64,000 nt of DNA, taken from the NCBI GenBank assembly GCA_016713305.1, contig JADJPK010000004.1, positions 847,428-911,427 of the forward strand, given 5' to 3'. Positions 53,402-61,150 of this stretch are shown here, one piece after another (positions within the stretch are counted from its first letter, which is position 1; each line of letters opens with the position of its first letter). Both the position numbers and the translations under genes were made by a program. Source of the stretch: Betaproteobacteria bacterium. Lineage in GTDB: Bacteria; Pseudomonadota; Gammaproteobacteria; Burkholderiales; Ga0077523. Under the pieces are notes generated by a model. That model ran no database searches, had not been told where the DNA came from, and was given only the letters and a program-made list of their open reading frames with translations.

Positions 53402-53470
53402 GCCCAACCCATCATTCCACCGGACCTTGCGCATAAAGCCGCGCAAGGCCGGTGCATTCAAACGTTAGGA
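53402..53470 (+). repeat. attC 3
   Basis: Cores GCCCAAC (53402-53408) and GTTAGGA (53464-53470). The stem is CCGGACCTTGCGC pairing with GCGCAAGGCCGG, with the AAAGCC asymmetry common in this array. Confidence 0.85.
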
Positions 53471-53475
53471 CGCAC

Positions 53476-53969
53476 GTGAACGTCGAGACAGTTGCCCTGC
53501 TTGTCGTGTTTGGTCTCGGTGCTGCCTGGTCTGTGCACTCGAGCGGCGGCGTCGCGCGGCGCTCAAAGTCTATTGGACGCGAAGCTGTGCAGGCAGCGCC
53601 TGGCGAGAGGCGTTCCCGGACGAGCCAAGAGATGCCATACGCGAGTTTCTCTACTTCGTCGTGGACGAGTTCGGCTTTGAGCGCCGACGCGCGTTGCAAT
53701 TGGGTCCTGCTGACACCCTCTTAGGACTCTACAGGGCGTGCTATCCAGACAAATCCGCACCAGACGCGATGGAAGTGGAGTCACTTTTCCGTACGCTCTC
53801 GGCCCGGTATAAGGGCGCACGCTTCGCGGAAGTGTCAGACGCCGTCACTTTTGGCGATCTCTTCGGACTCGCTTGCGGGGTGCGTCCAACAATTCGTTGG
53901 AGCGGACGCGTGAGGGATAAAGTGCCAAGCTCATGCGTCGGCGCGCGCGCCGCTCAACTCAATCGTTAG
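53476..53969 (+). CDS. Cassette 4: hypothetical small membrane-anchored protein (frameshifted)
   Basis: Starts at GTG 53476 with a membrane helix (VETVALLVVFGLGAAWSV). At ~53555 the frame changes: adding one G to the cggcg stretch gives LKVYWTRSCAGSAWREAFPD. It continues as AIREFLYFVVDEFGFERRRA, LQLGPADTLLGLYRACYPD, DAMEVESLFRTLSARYKG, TFGDLFGL. The corrected protein has ~164 aa. This architecture occurs as short uncharacterised proteins; I cannot name the family. Its stop codon lies inside the cassette's own attC core. The indel could be decay or a missed base. Confidence 0.6.
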
Positions 53970-53971
53970 GC
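53884..53971 (+). repeat. attC 4
   Basis: Cores GTCCAAC (53884-53890) and GTTAGGC (53965-53971). It contains the last ~30 codons of the cassette 4 reading frame; the TAG stop is at 53967-53969 in the core. Confidence 0.85.
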
Positions 53972-54010
53972 CTCATATGCACCGTCCGCCCAGTTCATCG
54001 AAGTTCGAGC

Positions 54011-54403
54011 TTGAGTTGGTCTACGGGGGCGTACCTGAATCCACCCCTGATCGCGTCTTTTCCTACGCCAGAGGAGACATTGCGTTGGGTGACCGATCGA
54101 GTTCAACCGAACTCAGTGCTCACCGTGGCAAACATTCGTGACGGCGCTGATCTTGGCAACTTCCTAGTCTTCAACAACCACGATGGCGTCGCCCATGTTC
54201 GTTTGCTGTAGCACATGGGCTACTACGCCAAACGAACTGAGGCGATCGCTACAGGTCGCACGGTCGCGTTCACAAGCGACGTAGGCACCACGTTCTCCGT
54301 AGACGAGAACTCAACCGTCCCTCTCGCGGCTGCTCTAGGCGCTCTGACGCACTGGCTAGCAACTGGCAAACCCGATCCGCAACTCGCCTGGGGCGAAGAG
54401 TGA
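54011..54403 (+). pseudogene. Cassette 5: Imm1-like immunity protein with an in-frame TAG
   Basis: The frame reads PPLIASFPTPEETLRWVTDR, VQPNSVLTVANI, GNFLVFNNHDGVAHVRLL, then TAG at 54209-54211, then HMGYYAKRTEAIATGRTVAF and LAAALGALTHWLATGKPD. Imm1 immunity proteins have RLLEH(R)GYY at this point, so TAG replaces a Glu codon (GAG). Imm1 proteins neutralise contact-delivered nuclease toxins; no toxin is near. The first part of the gene is unclear: TTG 54011 is the best start in this frame, while an ATG at 53977 lies in another frame. Truncated product likely inactive. Confidence 0.55.
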
Positions 54404-54404
54404 G

Positions 54405-54530
54405 GCCTAACCCTTCGCTCGAGCCGACCCGCACCGGCAAGGCACCCTGGCCGCGAACCGGTGCTGTCTATCATCCGCTTCGCGGCCAGGGCGCCTCGCC
54501 TCCACGGTCGGCTCAGCTCAAACGTTGGGC
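54405..54530 (+). repeat. attC 5 (long type)
   Basis: 126 bases, cores GCCTAAC (54405-54411) and GTTGGGC (54524-54530). Long arms (CGAGCCGACCC... with ...GGTCGGCTC) make one of the two long sites of the array; it is related to the attC at 57773. Confidence 0.85.
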
Positions 54531-54539
54531 ATCTTTGAC

Positions 54540-55149
54540 GTGAATACCTCCCGGTATCTTCAGGACCAAAGAGAGGCGCTACGGGCCTCGGTGGAATACT
54601 TCCGGAGTGGCAACGCCATCGAACGCAATCTCTGGGTTGGACGCGAGTTCCTTCAGAACCTTAACCTCTCGTTTGTCGAAGGCGAGGTGATGGCCCCGCC
54701 CTCGGATCCCCCTGACCTGATATTCCGTGACTTCCATGCCGAGGTTAAGGAGATACTCGACCCTGGGCGTAAGAGGCATGCAGAGTACAAAGAGGCACTG
54801 CTCAAAGCGGAGCGTGCGCGTGATCCACAAGAACTTCTTAAGGACTTCTCCCCGAAACACTTGCTGCCATCAGAACTCGTGAACCTAGTTGAATCGCGAA
54901 TGCCGTCGATGTCGGATAAGTATGTCCGCGCATTTCGCGCGACGACGGATCTCTTTGATCTACGTGAATCTTTTGGAGCACTTGCCGTGTCCTGGAGCGT
55001 GGCCGAACTGCGAGCGGCTCTCGGAGTTTTCGTGGCGTTCGGTTTCCGCGGTATTTGGATGGGGAAGTTACGTCTTTGTTGCCAAGTCCACTGCTCCGCA
55101 GTTCCTTATAGATAAGGTTGGGAGTGTCACCTTGCGGAAGTCCGCGTGA
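54540..55149 (+). CDS. Cassette 6: DUF1780-like protein (frameshifted)
   Basis: From GTG 54540: YLQDQREALRASVEYFRSGN, IERNLWVGREFLQNLNLSFV, APPSDPPDLIFRDFHAEVKE, ILDPGRKRHAEYK. This resembles DUF1780/'RREVWV-DPPDV-FEVKEILD-GRRRHDEY' proteins. At ~54950 one T too many in ctcttt shifts the frame. Removing it gives LIYVNLLEHLPCPGAW, SVSAVFGWGSYVFVAKSTA, matching the family's end. Corrected length ~202 aa. Function unknown. Note that the uncorrected frame ends at 55115 with an unlikely tail. Confidence 0.55.
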
Positions 55150-55159
55150 AAGGCACGCT

Positions 55160-55233
55160 GCCCAACCAGCGCTTACAGCCGACCGCCAAAGGCGGGCTTC
55201 GCCCACCGTCGGCGTCGTCTGAAGCTTATCGTT
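55160..55233 (+). repeat. attC 6, interrupted by the first IS copy
   Basis: Begins GCCCAAC (55160-55166). Its last core is split: GTT at 55231-55233 lies left of the IS, and GTTAGGC at 56998-57004 lies right of it. Removing the IS and one GTT restores CGTTAGGC. Confidence 0.82.
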
Positions 55234-56997
55234 GAGGCTGTAGAAAAACCCCCGTTCTCCCCTTGATCGCCGATCTGGGCCTCGGCATCATCGTAGCAAC
55301 AGCGTTGCTGCGGAGAAGTCGCCGATGCCGAACTTCCGATCCGTCGACAGGAACCTCAAGTTCATCGCCGTCGACTTCGATGCGCAGATCCTCCCCGGCA
55401 CGTTCGAGCACGCCGTCAGCGTGCTGGTAGATCAGGAACTCGACCTCACGCCGTTCATCGAGACCTACCGCAACGACGCCACCGGCGCGCCCGCCTATCA
55501 CCCCTCGGTTCTCCTCAAAGTCATCCTGTTCGGCTACAGCCGCGGCCTGATCAGCTCCCGCGCCATCGCCGCGGCCTGCCGGCAGCACGTGCAGTTCATC
55601 GCCCTGAGCGCGGACAGCCAGCCGGACTTCTCCACCCTCGCAGGCTTCGTCAGCCGTCACGGCGAGGCGATCCAGTCGCTCTTCACCCAGGTGCTGGTCA
55701 TCTGCAACCGCGAAGGCCTCATCGGCCACGAGATGTTCGCCATCGACGGGGTCAAGCTCCCGAGCAATGCGGCGAAGTCCCGCAGCGGGCTGCGGGAGGA
55801 CTTCGAACGGGAAGCGCAGAAGGTCGAACAGTCTGTGGAGAAGATGCTCGCGGAGCATCGGAGGCAGGACGCTGCGAAGATCCCACCGGGGCAGGAACAG
55901 CGGGCACGTGAGGCCCAGAAGATCGAGCGGATGCGGGAGCACGCCAGGCAAATCCGGGCGTGGCTGGAGAAGCACCCCAGGGACCGCCTCGGCGCGAGCG
56001 GGAAGCCGGTGCTGAGCAACCGCACCGACAACGAGTCGGCGAAGATGTCCACGGACAAGGGCGTCGTGCAGGGCTACTGCGGCGTGGCGGCGGTGGACGA
56101 GAAGCACCAGATCATCGTCGCCGCCCAGGCGCACGGGACAGGCTCGGAGCAGGCACTGCTGCCGGGGATGGTGGAGGACCTCAAGCCCGTGCTGACCGAG
56201 GAGAGCGTGATCGTCGCGGACGCGGGCTACCACAGCGAAGCCAACCTCGCCCACCTGGAGTCCGAGAAGGTCGAGGCCTACATCGCCGACCGTGGTTACC
56301 GGGACAGGGACGAGCGCTACGCCGGACAGGAGAGGCACAAGGCGAAGGACGACGCGCTCTGGGACAAGAGTCCGAAGGACCAGAGGCCGAAGCAGTTCCC
56401 GCCCTCTGCCTTCAAGTTTGCCGATGACCTGAGTACCTGCATCTGTCCCGCTGGGAAGCGCCTCTACCGGAGCGGGAACAACTGCAACCGCAGTGGGCTG
56501 CGATCGATCGGATTCAAGGGGACACAGACGGCGTGCAGCAACTGCAAGCTCAGAGCACAGTGTCTGCGCAAACCGGACAAGACACCGGTCCGTCAGGTAG
56601 CGCTATTCCTCGGCAAGCATGAGTCCGCGCCGGAGCGACCCATCGAGCGCATGCGCCGAAAGATCGACACCGAGCAAGGCCGCCGGATGATCACCCGCCG
56701 CTTCGCGACGGTGGAGCCCGTGTTCGCGAATCTGCGGCACAACAAGGGGCTCGACCGATTCACGCTGCGAAGCAGGAAGAAGGTGGAGGGGCAGTGGCAG
56801 TTGTACTGCCTGGTTCACAACATCGAGAAGCTGATGAGGGCGAGGCAAGCGAGATGAGGGGCGGTATGGACACCGCTACCGCGGTACGCACGCCGGCGGT
56901 CGCCAAAATCGACGGCTGCGGGCATCCAAGTCGCCGAAAGCGCGGTCGACGTATGATCGACAACGTCTGGCCGCGACGGCGACTTTTCTACAGCCTC
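55234..56997 (+). mobile_element. IS1182-like insertion sequence, copy 1 (intact), in an attC core
   Basis: 1764 bases with 14-base terminal repeats: GAGGCTGTAGAAAA at 55234-55247 and its exact complement at 56984-56997. Flanked on both sides by GTT (55231-55233 and 56998-57000), probably the target duplication. It holds one intact transposase gene. It lies at the crossover core of attC 6. Confidence 0.9.
55325..56857 (+). CDS. IS1182-family transposase (intact)
   Basis: 510 aa DDE transposase. N-terminal DUF772-type domain (PNFRSVDRNLKFIAVDFDAQ, YHPSVLLKVILFGYSRGLIS). First Asp in MFAIDGVKLPSNAAKSRSG, a coiled coil (EREAQKVEQSVEKMLAEHRR), the second Asp in VIVADAGYHSEANLAHLE. A Cys cluster follows (CPAGKRLYRSGNNCN, CSNCKLRAQCLRKP), then the Glu region in MITRRFATVEPVFANLRHNK. 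Length is typical of IS1182-family proteins. No frameshift is visible, so the element could be active. It is close to the broken copy at 61595. Confidence 0.92.
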   Translation: MPNFRSVDRNLKFIAVDFDAQILPGTFEHAVSVLVDQELDLTPFIETYRNDATGAPAYHPSVLLKVILFGYSRGLISSRAIAAACRQHVQFIALSADSQPDFSTLAGFVSRHGEAIQSLFTQVLVICNREGLIGHEMFAIDGVKLPSNAAKSRSGLREDFEREAQKVEQSVEKMLAEHRRQDAAKIPPGQEQRAREAQKIERMREHARQIRAWLEKHPRDRLGASGKPVLSNRTDNESAKMSTDKGVVQGYCGVAAVDEKHQIIVAAQAHGTGSEQALLPGMVEDLKPVLTEESVIVADAGYHSEANLAHLESEKVEAYIADRGYRDRDERYAGQERHKAKDDALWDKSPKDQRPKQFPPSAFKFADDLSTCICPAGKRLYRSGNNCNRSGLRSIGFKGTQTACSNCKLRAQCLRKPDKTPVRQVALFLGKHESAPERPIERMRRKIDTEQGRRMITRRFATVEPVFANLRHNKGLDRFTLRSRKKVEGQWQLYCLVHNIEKLMRARQAR

Positions 56998-57014
56998 GTT
57001 AGGCATCACAGGCT

Positions 57015-57764
57015 GTGCCACGCCAAGTCCTATACAAGCCGCCGCATCCACAAACTGAGCCGTGGCCACCTGAGCGCCCCGAACCGGGCCTGCTTAGCAA
57101 TGAGCCAGCTCGTGTGGTGTACCAAGCCGCCTGCCTATCCATCGCCGAAGCGCTTGCTCGGCTAGGGTTCAAGTACGCAAAAAGTAAACAACGCTGTTCG
57201 CGGCAAGCTGGAGACTTCCAGGAGGAAGTCAGTTTCCAGTCAAGCCACTACAACGCTTCAGGTCGCCATGTACAACTTTGGCTACATGCCACGGTGGCCT
57301 CGCGTGCGCTTCAAGCGTGGCGGCAGAAGCGTCTGCCCAGCGAACTGGCAAGCGCGCACGTTGCAGGAGGCATGGTGCACCTACTCGGCACTCAGTACGC
57401 CTTGGTGCAGTGGGAACTAGCTGATCCCAGAGACCGTCGACAAACGATCGAAGATGCCGTCGCGTTCATACGCAGCGACGTACTCCCCTACTTTGCGCGC
57501 TTCAGCGACACAGCTGGACTGATCTCTTTGCTGGCAGAGCAAGCAGTCCCGGCCTTTGACTTGGTCCCGTCGGTCGAGTTTGCGCACTGTTTTGGCGGGA
57601 AGGACCAAGCTCAGGCAGTCCTGAATCGCTTTCTGCGCGACAGACCAGACTTGGAGCCGGCCATCGCTCTAGAGGCGGCCAACCCGTCGCCTTCTACCTT
57701 GCTCCGGCCCGGCAACTACGTGCAGCAGGTCGCGTACCTCAAGCACCTTTACGGTCTCGCCTGA
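57015..57764 (+). CDS. Cassette 7: hypothetical protein
   Basis: 249 aa from GTG 57015, 11 bases after the reconstituted core. A Pro-rich start is followed by AACLSIAEALARLGFKYAKS, QRCSRQAGDFQEEVSFQSSH and YNASGRHVQLWLHATVASRA, a pattern similar to DUF4304-type proteins. The C-terminal half has TIEDAVAFIRSDVLPYFARF, LISLLAEQAVPAFDLVPSVEF and the helical AVLNRFLRDRPDLEPAIALE. No catalytic signature. The cassette begins immediately after the first IS, so the IS may affect its expression. Confidence 0.6.
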   Translation: MPRQVLYKPPHPQTEPWPPERPEPGLLSNEPARVVYQAACLSIAEALARLGFKYAKSKQRCSRQAGDFQEEVSFQSSHYNASGRHVQLWLHATVASRALQAWRQKRLPSELASAHVAGGMVHLLGTQYALVQWELADPRDRRQTIEDAVAFIRSDVLPYFARFSDTAGLISLLAEQAVPAFDLVPSVEFAHCFGGKDQAQAVLNRFLRDRPDLEPAIALEAANPSPSTLLRPGNYVQQVAYLKHLYGLA

Positions 57765-57772
57765 GCGGTGAT

Positions 57773-57901
57773 GCCTAACCCCTCGCTCGAGCGGACCTCC
57801 ACCGGCAGAGCCGCCTGGCCCTTGCGGGGCCAGTCGCATATCGTCCCCTACAGGGCCAGGCGCCTCTGCCGGTTCCGGCCCGCTCAGCTCGAACGTTGGG
57901 C
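57773..57901 (+). repeat. attC 7 (long type)
   Basis: 129 bases, cores GCCTAAC (57773-57779) and GTTGGGC (57895-57901). The long arms carry CGCTCGAGCGGACC and GGTTCCGGCCCGCTC. It resembles attC 5 in length and shared CCTCGCTCGAG-type sequence. Confidence 0.85.
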
Positions 57902-57902
57902 C

Positions 57903-58391
57903 GTGAAATCTATTGCTGCCATATCTGCCTTCATAGTCACCTCAGCGGTTCGTGGCGAAATGTCGCTCGGGCGGTGGCTTGAGCAAAATGAACCCAAAGT
58001 GCGAGCCTACTTGCTGGCACTCAGGCCAGAACAAATTGGCACGAATGTGTCGGGGGTAAAGCTGTCGGAGGGTAAGCGTGAAATAAGCGGATACCGTTAT
58101 CTAGCCAACCTATCTCAACCCAGCCGCGGCCTCTACATGTTCAAGTTTGGCTACATCTATCGGGGAAATCAGTTTGAGGCTCATTACATTTGGGTGGCCA
58201 AGGGCCATCGGGGCCATGATCTAAACCAATCCCCGCTCTGTTCCGGTAACTGGATCGAGCCGGGCGGATGGGGCGTACTAAGGGGGGATCAATACACTTA
58301 CCAAGAAGCTCAACCAGGAGAGAACATCGTAGTCACAACCTGCCAGCTAACACTGCCCAACCCATCCATCAACACGGACGCTGCGCGATGA
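57903..58391 (+). CDS. Cassette 8: secreted hypothetical protein
   Basis: 162 aa from GTG 57903, just one base after the core. A short signal peptide (MKSIAAISAFIVTSAVRG), then GRWLEQNEPKVRAYLLALRP, GVKLSEGKREISGYRYLANL, GLYMFKFGYIYRGNQFEAHY and SGNWIEPGGWGVLRGD. The family is not recognised. The reading frame's last ~12 codons (LPNPSINTDAAR) are in the attC, so the C-terminus is contributed by the recombination site. Confidence 0.6.
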   Translation: MKSIAAISAFIVTSAVRGEMSLGRWLEQNEPKVRAYLLALRPEQIGTNVSGVKLSEGKREISGYRYLANLSQPSRGLYMFKFGYIYRGNQFEAHYIWVAKGHRGHDLNQSPLCSGNWIEPGGWGVLRGDQYTYQEAQPGENIVVTTCQLTLPNPSINTDAAR

Positions 58392-58425
58392 AGCCGCGCA
58401 GCGCCGGTTATGTCAGACGTTGGAC
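58355..58425 (+). repeat. attC 8
   Basis: Cores GCCCAAC (58355-58361) and GTTGGAC (58419-58425). The stem GACGCTGCGCG/CGCGCAGCGCC matches attC 1 and 3 in design. The cassette 8 stop (TGA 58389-58391) lies within it. Confidence 0.85.
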
Positions 58426-58431
58426 CCCGTA

Positions 58432-58944
58432 GTGTTCGCCCCGTGCGCGGCATTCCTTCTGGCTCTTGCCGCGATTGCCTCTGTCGCAAGCGCTGCAGGC
58501 GAGACGTGGCGATTGCGTATGGATCGCCTCGGACCGATCAGTGTTGGGATGACGGCGGCTCAAGTAGGGAAGGCAGTGGGTCCACATGTCGCGGAAGACT
58601 TCTCTCCGAACAACGAGTGCTTTCATCTACGCAGAACTGGAAACCTGAGCGGCGTCTCATTCATGATGATTGGCGGCGAAGTCGCCCGGATAGAGGTGGA
58701 CACGCTGAGCGTTGTGTCGTGGTCGGGTGTGCGGATTGGAAGCACGGAGGAGCAGATAAAGAAGATCTATGGTGCCAGGGTGAAAGTCGAACCCCACAAG
58801 TATCTCGAGGGTAACGGCCACTACCTTACTCTCCGCTTACAAGACGGTCGCTTCGGCAGGCGATTCGAGACCGAGAACCGCCGTGTTGTTCGTTTCTACG
58901 CTGGGCTTTGGAAGCATCTCAGATACGTTGAAGGGTGCGCGTAG
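58432..58944 (+). CDS. Cassette 9: secreted hypothetical protein
   Basis: 170 aa from GTG 58432; TTG 58420 is an alternative lying in the attC core. Signal peptide FLLALAAIASVASA, then DRLGPISVGMTAAQVGKAVG and ECFHLRRTGNLSGVSFMMIG, VARIEVDTLSVVSWSGVRIG, STEEQIKKIYGARVKVEPHK. The repeated G-M-T/S-E-x-Q-I pattern resembles SmpA/BLIP-like two-fold domains. No known activity. Probably periplasmic. Confidence 0.62.
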   Translation: MFAPCAAFLLALAAIASVASAAGETWRLRMDRLGPISVGMTAAQVGKAVGPHVAEDFSPNNECFHLRRTGNLSGVSFMMIGGEVARIEVDTLSVVSWSGVRIGSTEEQIKKIYGARVKVEPHKYLEGNGHYLTLRLQDGRFGRRFETENRRVVRFYAGLWKHLRYVEGCA

Positions 58945-58950
58945 CATGGA

Positions 58951-59017
58951 GTCCAACCCGGCGCTCGTGCGGGACCGGTCGTCTGCGGCGCTCGGCCTCA
59001 CAGCTTTTTCGTTAGAG
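58951..59017 (+). repeat. attC 9
   Basis: Cores GTCCAAC (58951-58957) and GTTAGAG (59011-59017); the last base does not fit the RRRY consensus. A hairpin with CGGGACCGG/CGGC arms lies between. Confidence 0.72.
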
Positions 59018-59025
59018 CCGCACGC

Positions 59026-59733
59026 ATGCTGACGCTTGAGATGCTCTTTCGATATTTGGGACAGCTCGTTGTCTATGGAGGCGGAGCAGTTGCCATAGCG
59101 TACGGACTCTTCAAAGTGCTCGCTGTGAAGTGGATTGACGCCCGATTCTCTGAACGGCTCGAGGCCTTCAGGCACGAGCAAGCGAAGGACTTGGAACAGT
59201 TCCGATTCAGAATTAACTCCCTCTTCGACCGCGCGACGAAGCTCAACGAGAAGGAGTACGACGTTCTGCCAGAGGCGTGGGGGAGACTGAACGAGGCTTA
59301 TTGGAAAGCTTCCGTTATCGTCTCTCCCTTCCAATCCTATCCGGACCTCGAAAGGATGACGGACGCGCACCTTGCGGAGTTCCTATCCGCGTGTCCGCTT
59401 CAGGACTGGGAGAAGCAAGAGTTGATATCCGCGCGAGAGAGGAACAAGTATTACCAAGAGCACATCTTCTGGCATTCCATAGCGGACGCAAAGGCTGCAT
59501 CAAGAGAATCGCATGTCTACCTTTCAAAGAATGGCATTTTTCTAAAGCGCGACATAAAGGAGAGGTTTAGTGTGATGGACGAATTTATCTGGCACGCACT
59601 CGTCGCTCGCGAAACCTTGGAGCGAGTCAAGCCACATAAGGAACCGAACACAGCCGTCGATCGCTTTCGCAAGGAAGGCGAAGCAATGCTGAAAGAACTA
59701 GAGGTCGTAGTACAGGCGAGAATGCATGAATAG
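59026..59733 (+). CDS. Cassette 10: single-pass membrane hypothetical protein
   Basis: 235 aa. An N-terminal membrane helix (YLGQLVVYGGGAVAIAYGLF, ~10-29), then a charged cytoplasmic region predicted as coiled coil (FSERLEAFRHEQAKDLEQFR) and helical bundle (KYYQEHIFWHSIADAKAASR, FSVMDEFIWHALVARETLER). ATG 59026. No motif that names a function. The layout (membrane anchor with helical cytoplasmic part) occurs in some phage-defence and stress proteins but is not diagnostic. Confidence 0.62.
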   Translation: MLTLEMLFRYLGQLVVYGGGAVAIAYGLFKVLAVKWIDARFSERLEAFRHEQAKDLEQFRFRINSLFDRATKLNEKEYDVLPEAWGRLNEAYWKASVIVSPFQSYPDLERMTDAHLAEFLSACPLQDWEKQELISARERNKYYQEHIFWHSIADAKAASRESHVYLSKNGIFLKRDIKERFSVMDEFIWHALVARETLERVKPHKEPNTAVDRFRKEGEAMLKELEVVVQARMHE

Positions 59734-59745
59734 TAGGCATACAGC

Positions 59746-59781
59746 GGCTCTAAGCTGCGCCGCTGAGCCGCGTCGTTCGGC
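59746..59781 (+). repeat. attC 10 (degenerate or truncated)
   Basis: GTTCGGC at 59775-59781 is an acceptable terminal core, and GCGGCTCTAAGC/GCTGAGCCGC forms a short hairpin. A proper RYYYAAC core is missing. Position between two cassette genes supports a decayed site. Confidence 0.5.
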
Positions 59782-59796
59782 CCCATAGCGACGAGA

Positions 59797-60816
59797 ATGC
59801 TCAGAAGCAGCCACTCATATCTCTATCGCATCATGCCGCTGCGGCATGTCGTTGACCTGTTTGAAACCCGCGAGTTGCACTTCGCCAGTCCCGAATCATG
59901 GGACGACCCGTACGAGAAGGTATTGCGGCATAAGGGAAGCTCGTTAGCTTTTGCGCAGTGCTGGTGTACCAGAGCCGTCTCTGATGCGATGTGGCGCATC
60001 TATTCATCTGATCGAACTGCTATTCGCATTCGGTCGACACGATCGAAGCTTCTGGTCGTGGGGGCTCGAATCAAGGCAACCTATAACGCCACTTTTCGAC
60101 TTGATGAAGTTGTTTATAAGCAAGCGAGGGAGGTCGATGAAGGCTTGGCTACGATCGCTGCGGAGCTCAAGCAGACGTTCAGCATGAACCGAGCGGTCGA
60201 TGCCTTGTACGTCAAGCGGGATGCCTTCGACTACGAAGCAGAGGTTCGAGCCGTCGCCTTTCTGCAGCCGAAGAAGGGCGTTCAACCGCCGCAGCATCTG
60301 CGCGTGCGGATCGACCCCCATTCCCTGGTCGACTCGATTCTTTTTGATCCAAGAGCGGAAGCGACATACATCCGTATGGCGACGTACTTCCTCAGGAAGT
60401 CTCTAAACTTTGAGGGGCCTGTGTCGCGGTCGGCGCTCTATCGGGCAGCGAGGATTGATATTCCCGATGACGCAGAACCCATCCTTCAAGCGGACGCCTA
60501 CCGGCGCCGCTCAAGTCAAACGTTACCTTGCCTTGGTGAAATCTGTGGATCACGTAGCGTCGAGGTACGTATCGAGGATTCTGGCGGGGTTCCTGTCTTG
60601 CCTTTATGTGACGGCTGCTTGTGCTCTCACCCTTCCGGCAGACCGAGATCCGAAATACAACTCTTCGATCAATCCAAAATACAATTCGTCGATAAATCCA
60701 AAGTACAACTCGTCGATCAATCCGAAGTACAACTCCTCGGCAAACCCAAGCTACAACTCGTCCATCAATCCTTCGTACAATTCATCAATAAACCCCAAGT
60801 ACAACTCGTCGATTAA
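59797..60816 (+). CDS. Cassette 11: DUF2971-like protein, reading frame runs through its attC
   Basis: From ATG 59797: YLYRIMPLRHVVDLFETREL, HFASPESWDDPYEKVLRHKG, SLAFAQCWCTRAVSDAMWRI and YSSDRTAIRIRST, which is the DUF2971 (PF11185) pattern. The central region follows with YVKRDAFDYEAEVRAVAFLQ. DUF2971 proteins occur in cassettes and defence islands; activity unknown. The family part ends ~60460. The frame then runs through the attC and about 280 bases into the next cassette in a wrong frame, so a late indel or lost stop is likely; the true end is probably near 60470, where TGA occurs in an adjacent frame. Confidence 0.6.
   Translation: MLRSSHSYLYRIMPLRHVVDLFETRELHFASPESWDDPYEKVLRHKGSSLAFAQCWCTRAVSDAMWRIYSSDRTAIRIRSTRSKLLVVGARIKATYNATFRLDEVVYKQAREVDEGLATIAAELKQTFSMNRAVDALYVKRDAFDYEAEVRAVAFLQPKKGVQPPQHLRVRIDPHSLVDSILFDPRAEATYIRMATYFLRKSLNFEGPVSRSALYRAARIDIPDDAEPILQADAYRRRSSQTLPCLGEICGSRSVEVRIEDSGGVPVLPLCDGCLCSHPSGRPRSEIQLFDQSKIQFVDKSKVQLVDQSEVQLLGKPKLQLVHQSFVQFINKPQVQLVD
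60472..60528 (+). repeat. attC 11
   Basis: 57 bases from GCAGAAC (60472-60478) to GTTACCT (60522-60528), with AGCGGACGCCTACC and GGCGCCGCT as stem arms. Both cores depart from consensus. The size and place fit a short attC. Confidence 0.62.
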
Positions 60817-61126
60817 CCCCCAGTACAACTCATCGCTAAACCCTCGGTATAACTCGTCAATCGATCCTACGAAAACCACTTGGTCTGGGCTTTAGGTCTT
60901 CGATCTCGACGGTGATCTTGCGGGAGTGGCCGTTCGAGCCGAACGTGGGTTCCTGCTGTTCTTCGGTCTAAGCGGCAAATGGCAGGGATATTTTGCGTCG
61001 AATAGTGACACTGGGTACAACTGGTTCAGCGTTGAAGGTGAGTGGCGAGGCTATCTCATTCATAACTCTGACCGAGGATTCAATCTCTTTTCCAAGGATG
61101 GAGAATGGATCGGGTTCCTAAATTAA
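60536..61126 (+). pseudogene. Cassette 12a: secreted protein with nine YNSSINP-type octapeptide repeats, in-frame TAG
   Basis: From GTG 60536: a signal peptide (SRILAGFLSCLYVTAACA), then nine octapeptide repeats NP(K/S/Q/R)YNSSI (60647-60862), then a C-terminal domain. TAG at 60893-60895 falls inside TTWSGL*VFDLDGDLAGVAVR, where a Tyr codon would fit. The frame continues as GKWQGYFASNSDTGYNWFSV, EGEWRGYLIHNSDRGFN, GEWIGFLN to TAA 61126. The C-terminal part has three related W-x-G-(Y/F) units. Function unknown; a surface or cell-wall attached protein is possible. Without suppression only the repeat part is made. Confidence 0.65.
60647..60862 (+). repeat. Nine tandem 24-base coding repeats
   Basis: Nine in-phase copies of a 24-base unit encoding (N/D)P-X-YNSS-(I/A/L), where X is Lys, Ser, Gln or Arg. 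Variation between units is mostly at third codon positions and at X, which shows selection on the peptide. Confidence 0.93.
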
Positions 61127-61150
61127 CAACGGGCCGAGCAGCGACCTGAA

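Noticed and set aside
55234..56997. The IS as an ordinary gene cassette with its own attC
   Set aside because: It has terminal inverted repeats and a transposase and no attC of its own; only the flanking GTT resembles cassette ends.
60647..60862. Regularly spaced short repeats that might suggest a CRISPR
   Set aside because: Units are directly adjacent without spacers, keep phase of 24 bases and encode a conserved peptide.
54209..60895. TAG recoding as a sense codon
   Set aside because: TAG is used as a normal stop elsewhere (serine hydrolase, 12466-12468), two of the three in-frame stops lie in decaying cassettes and the third is TAA.
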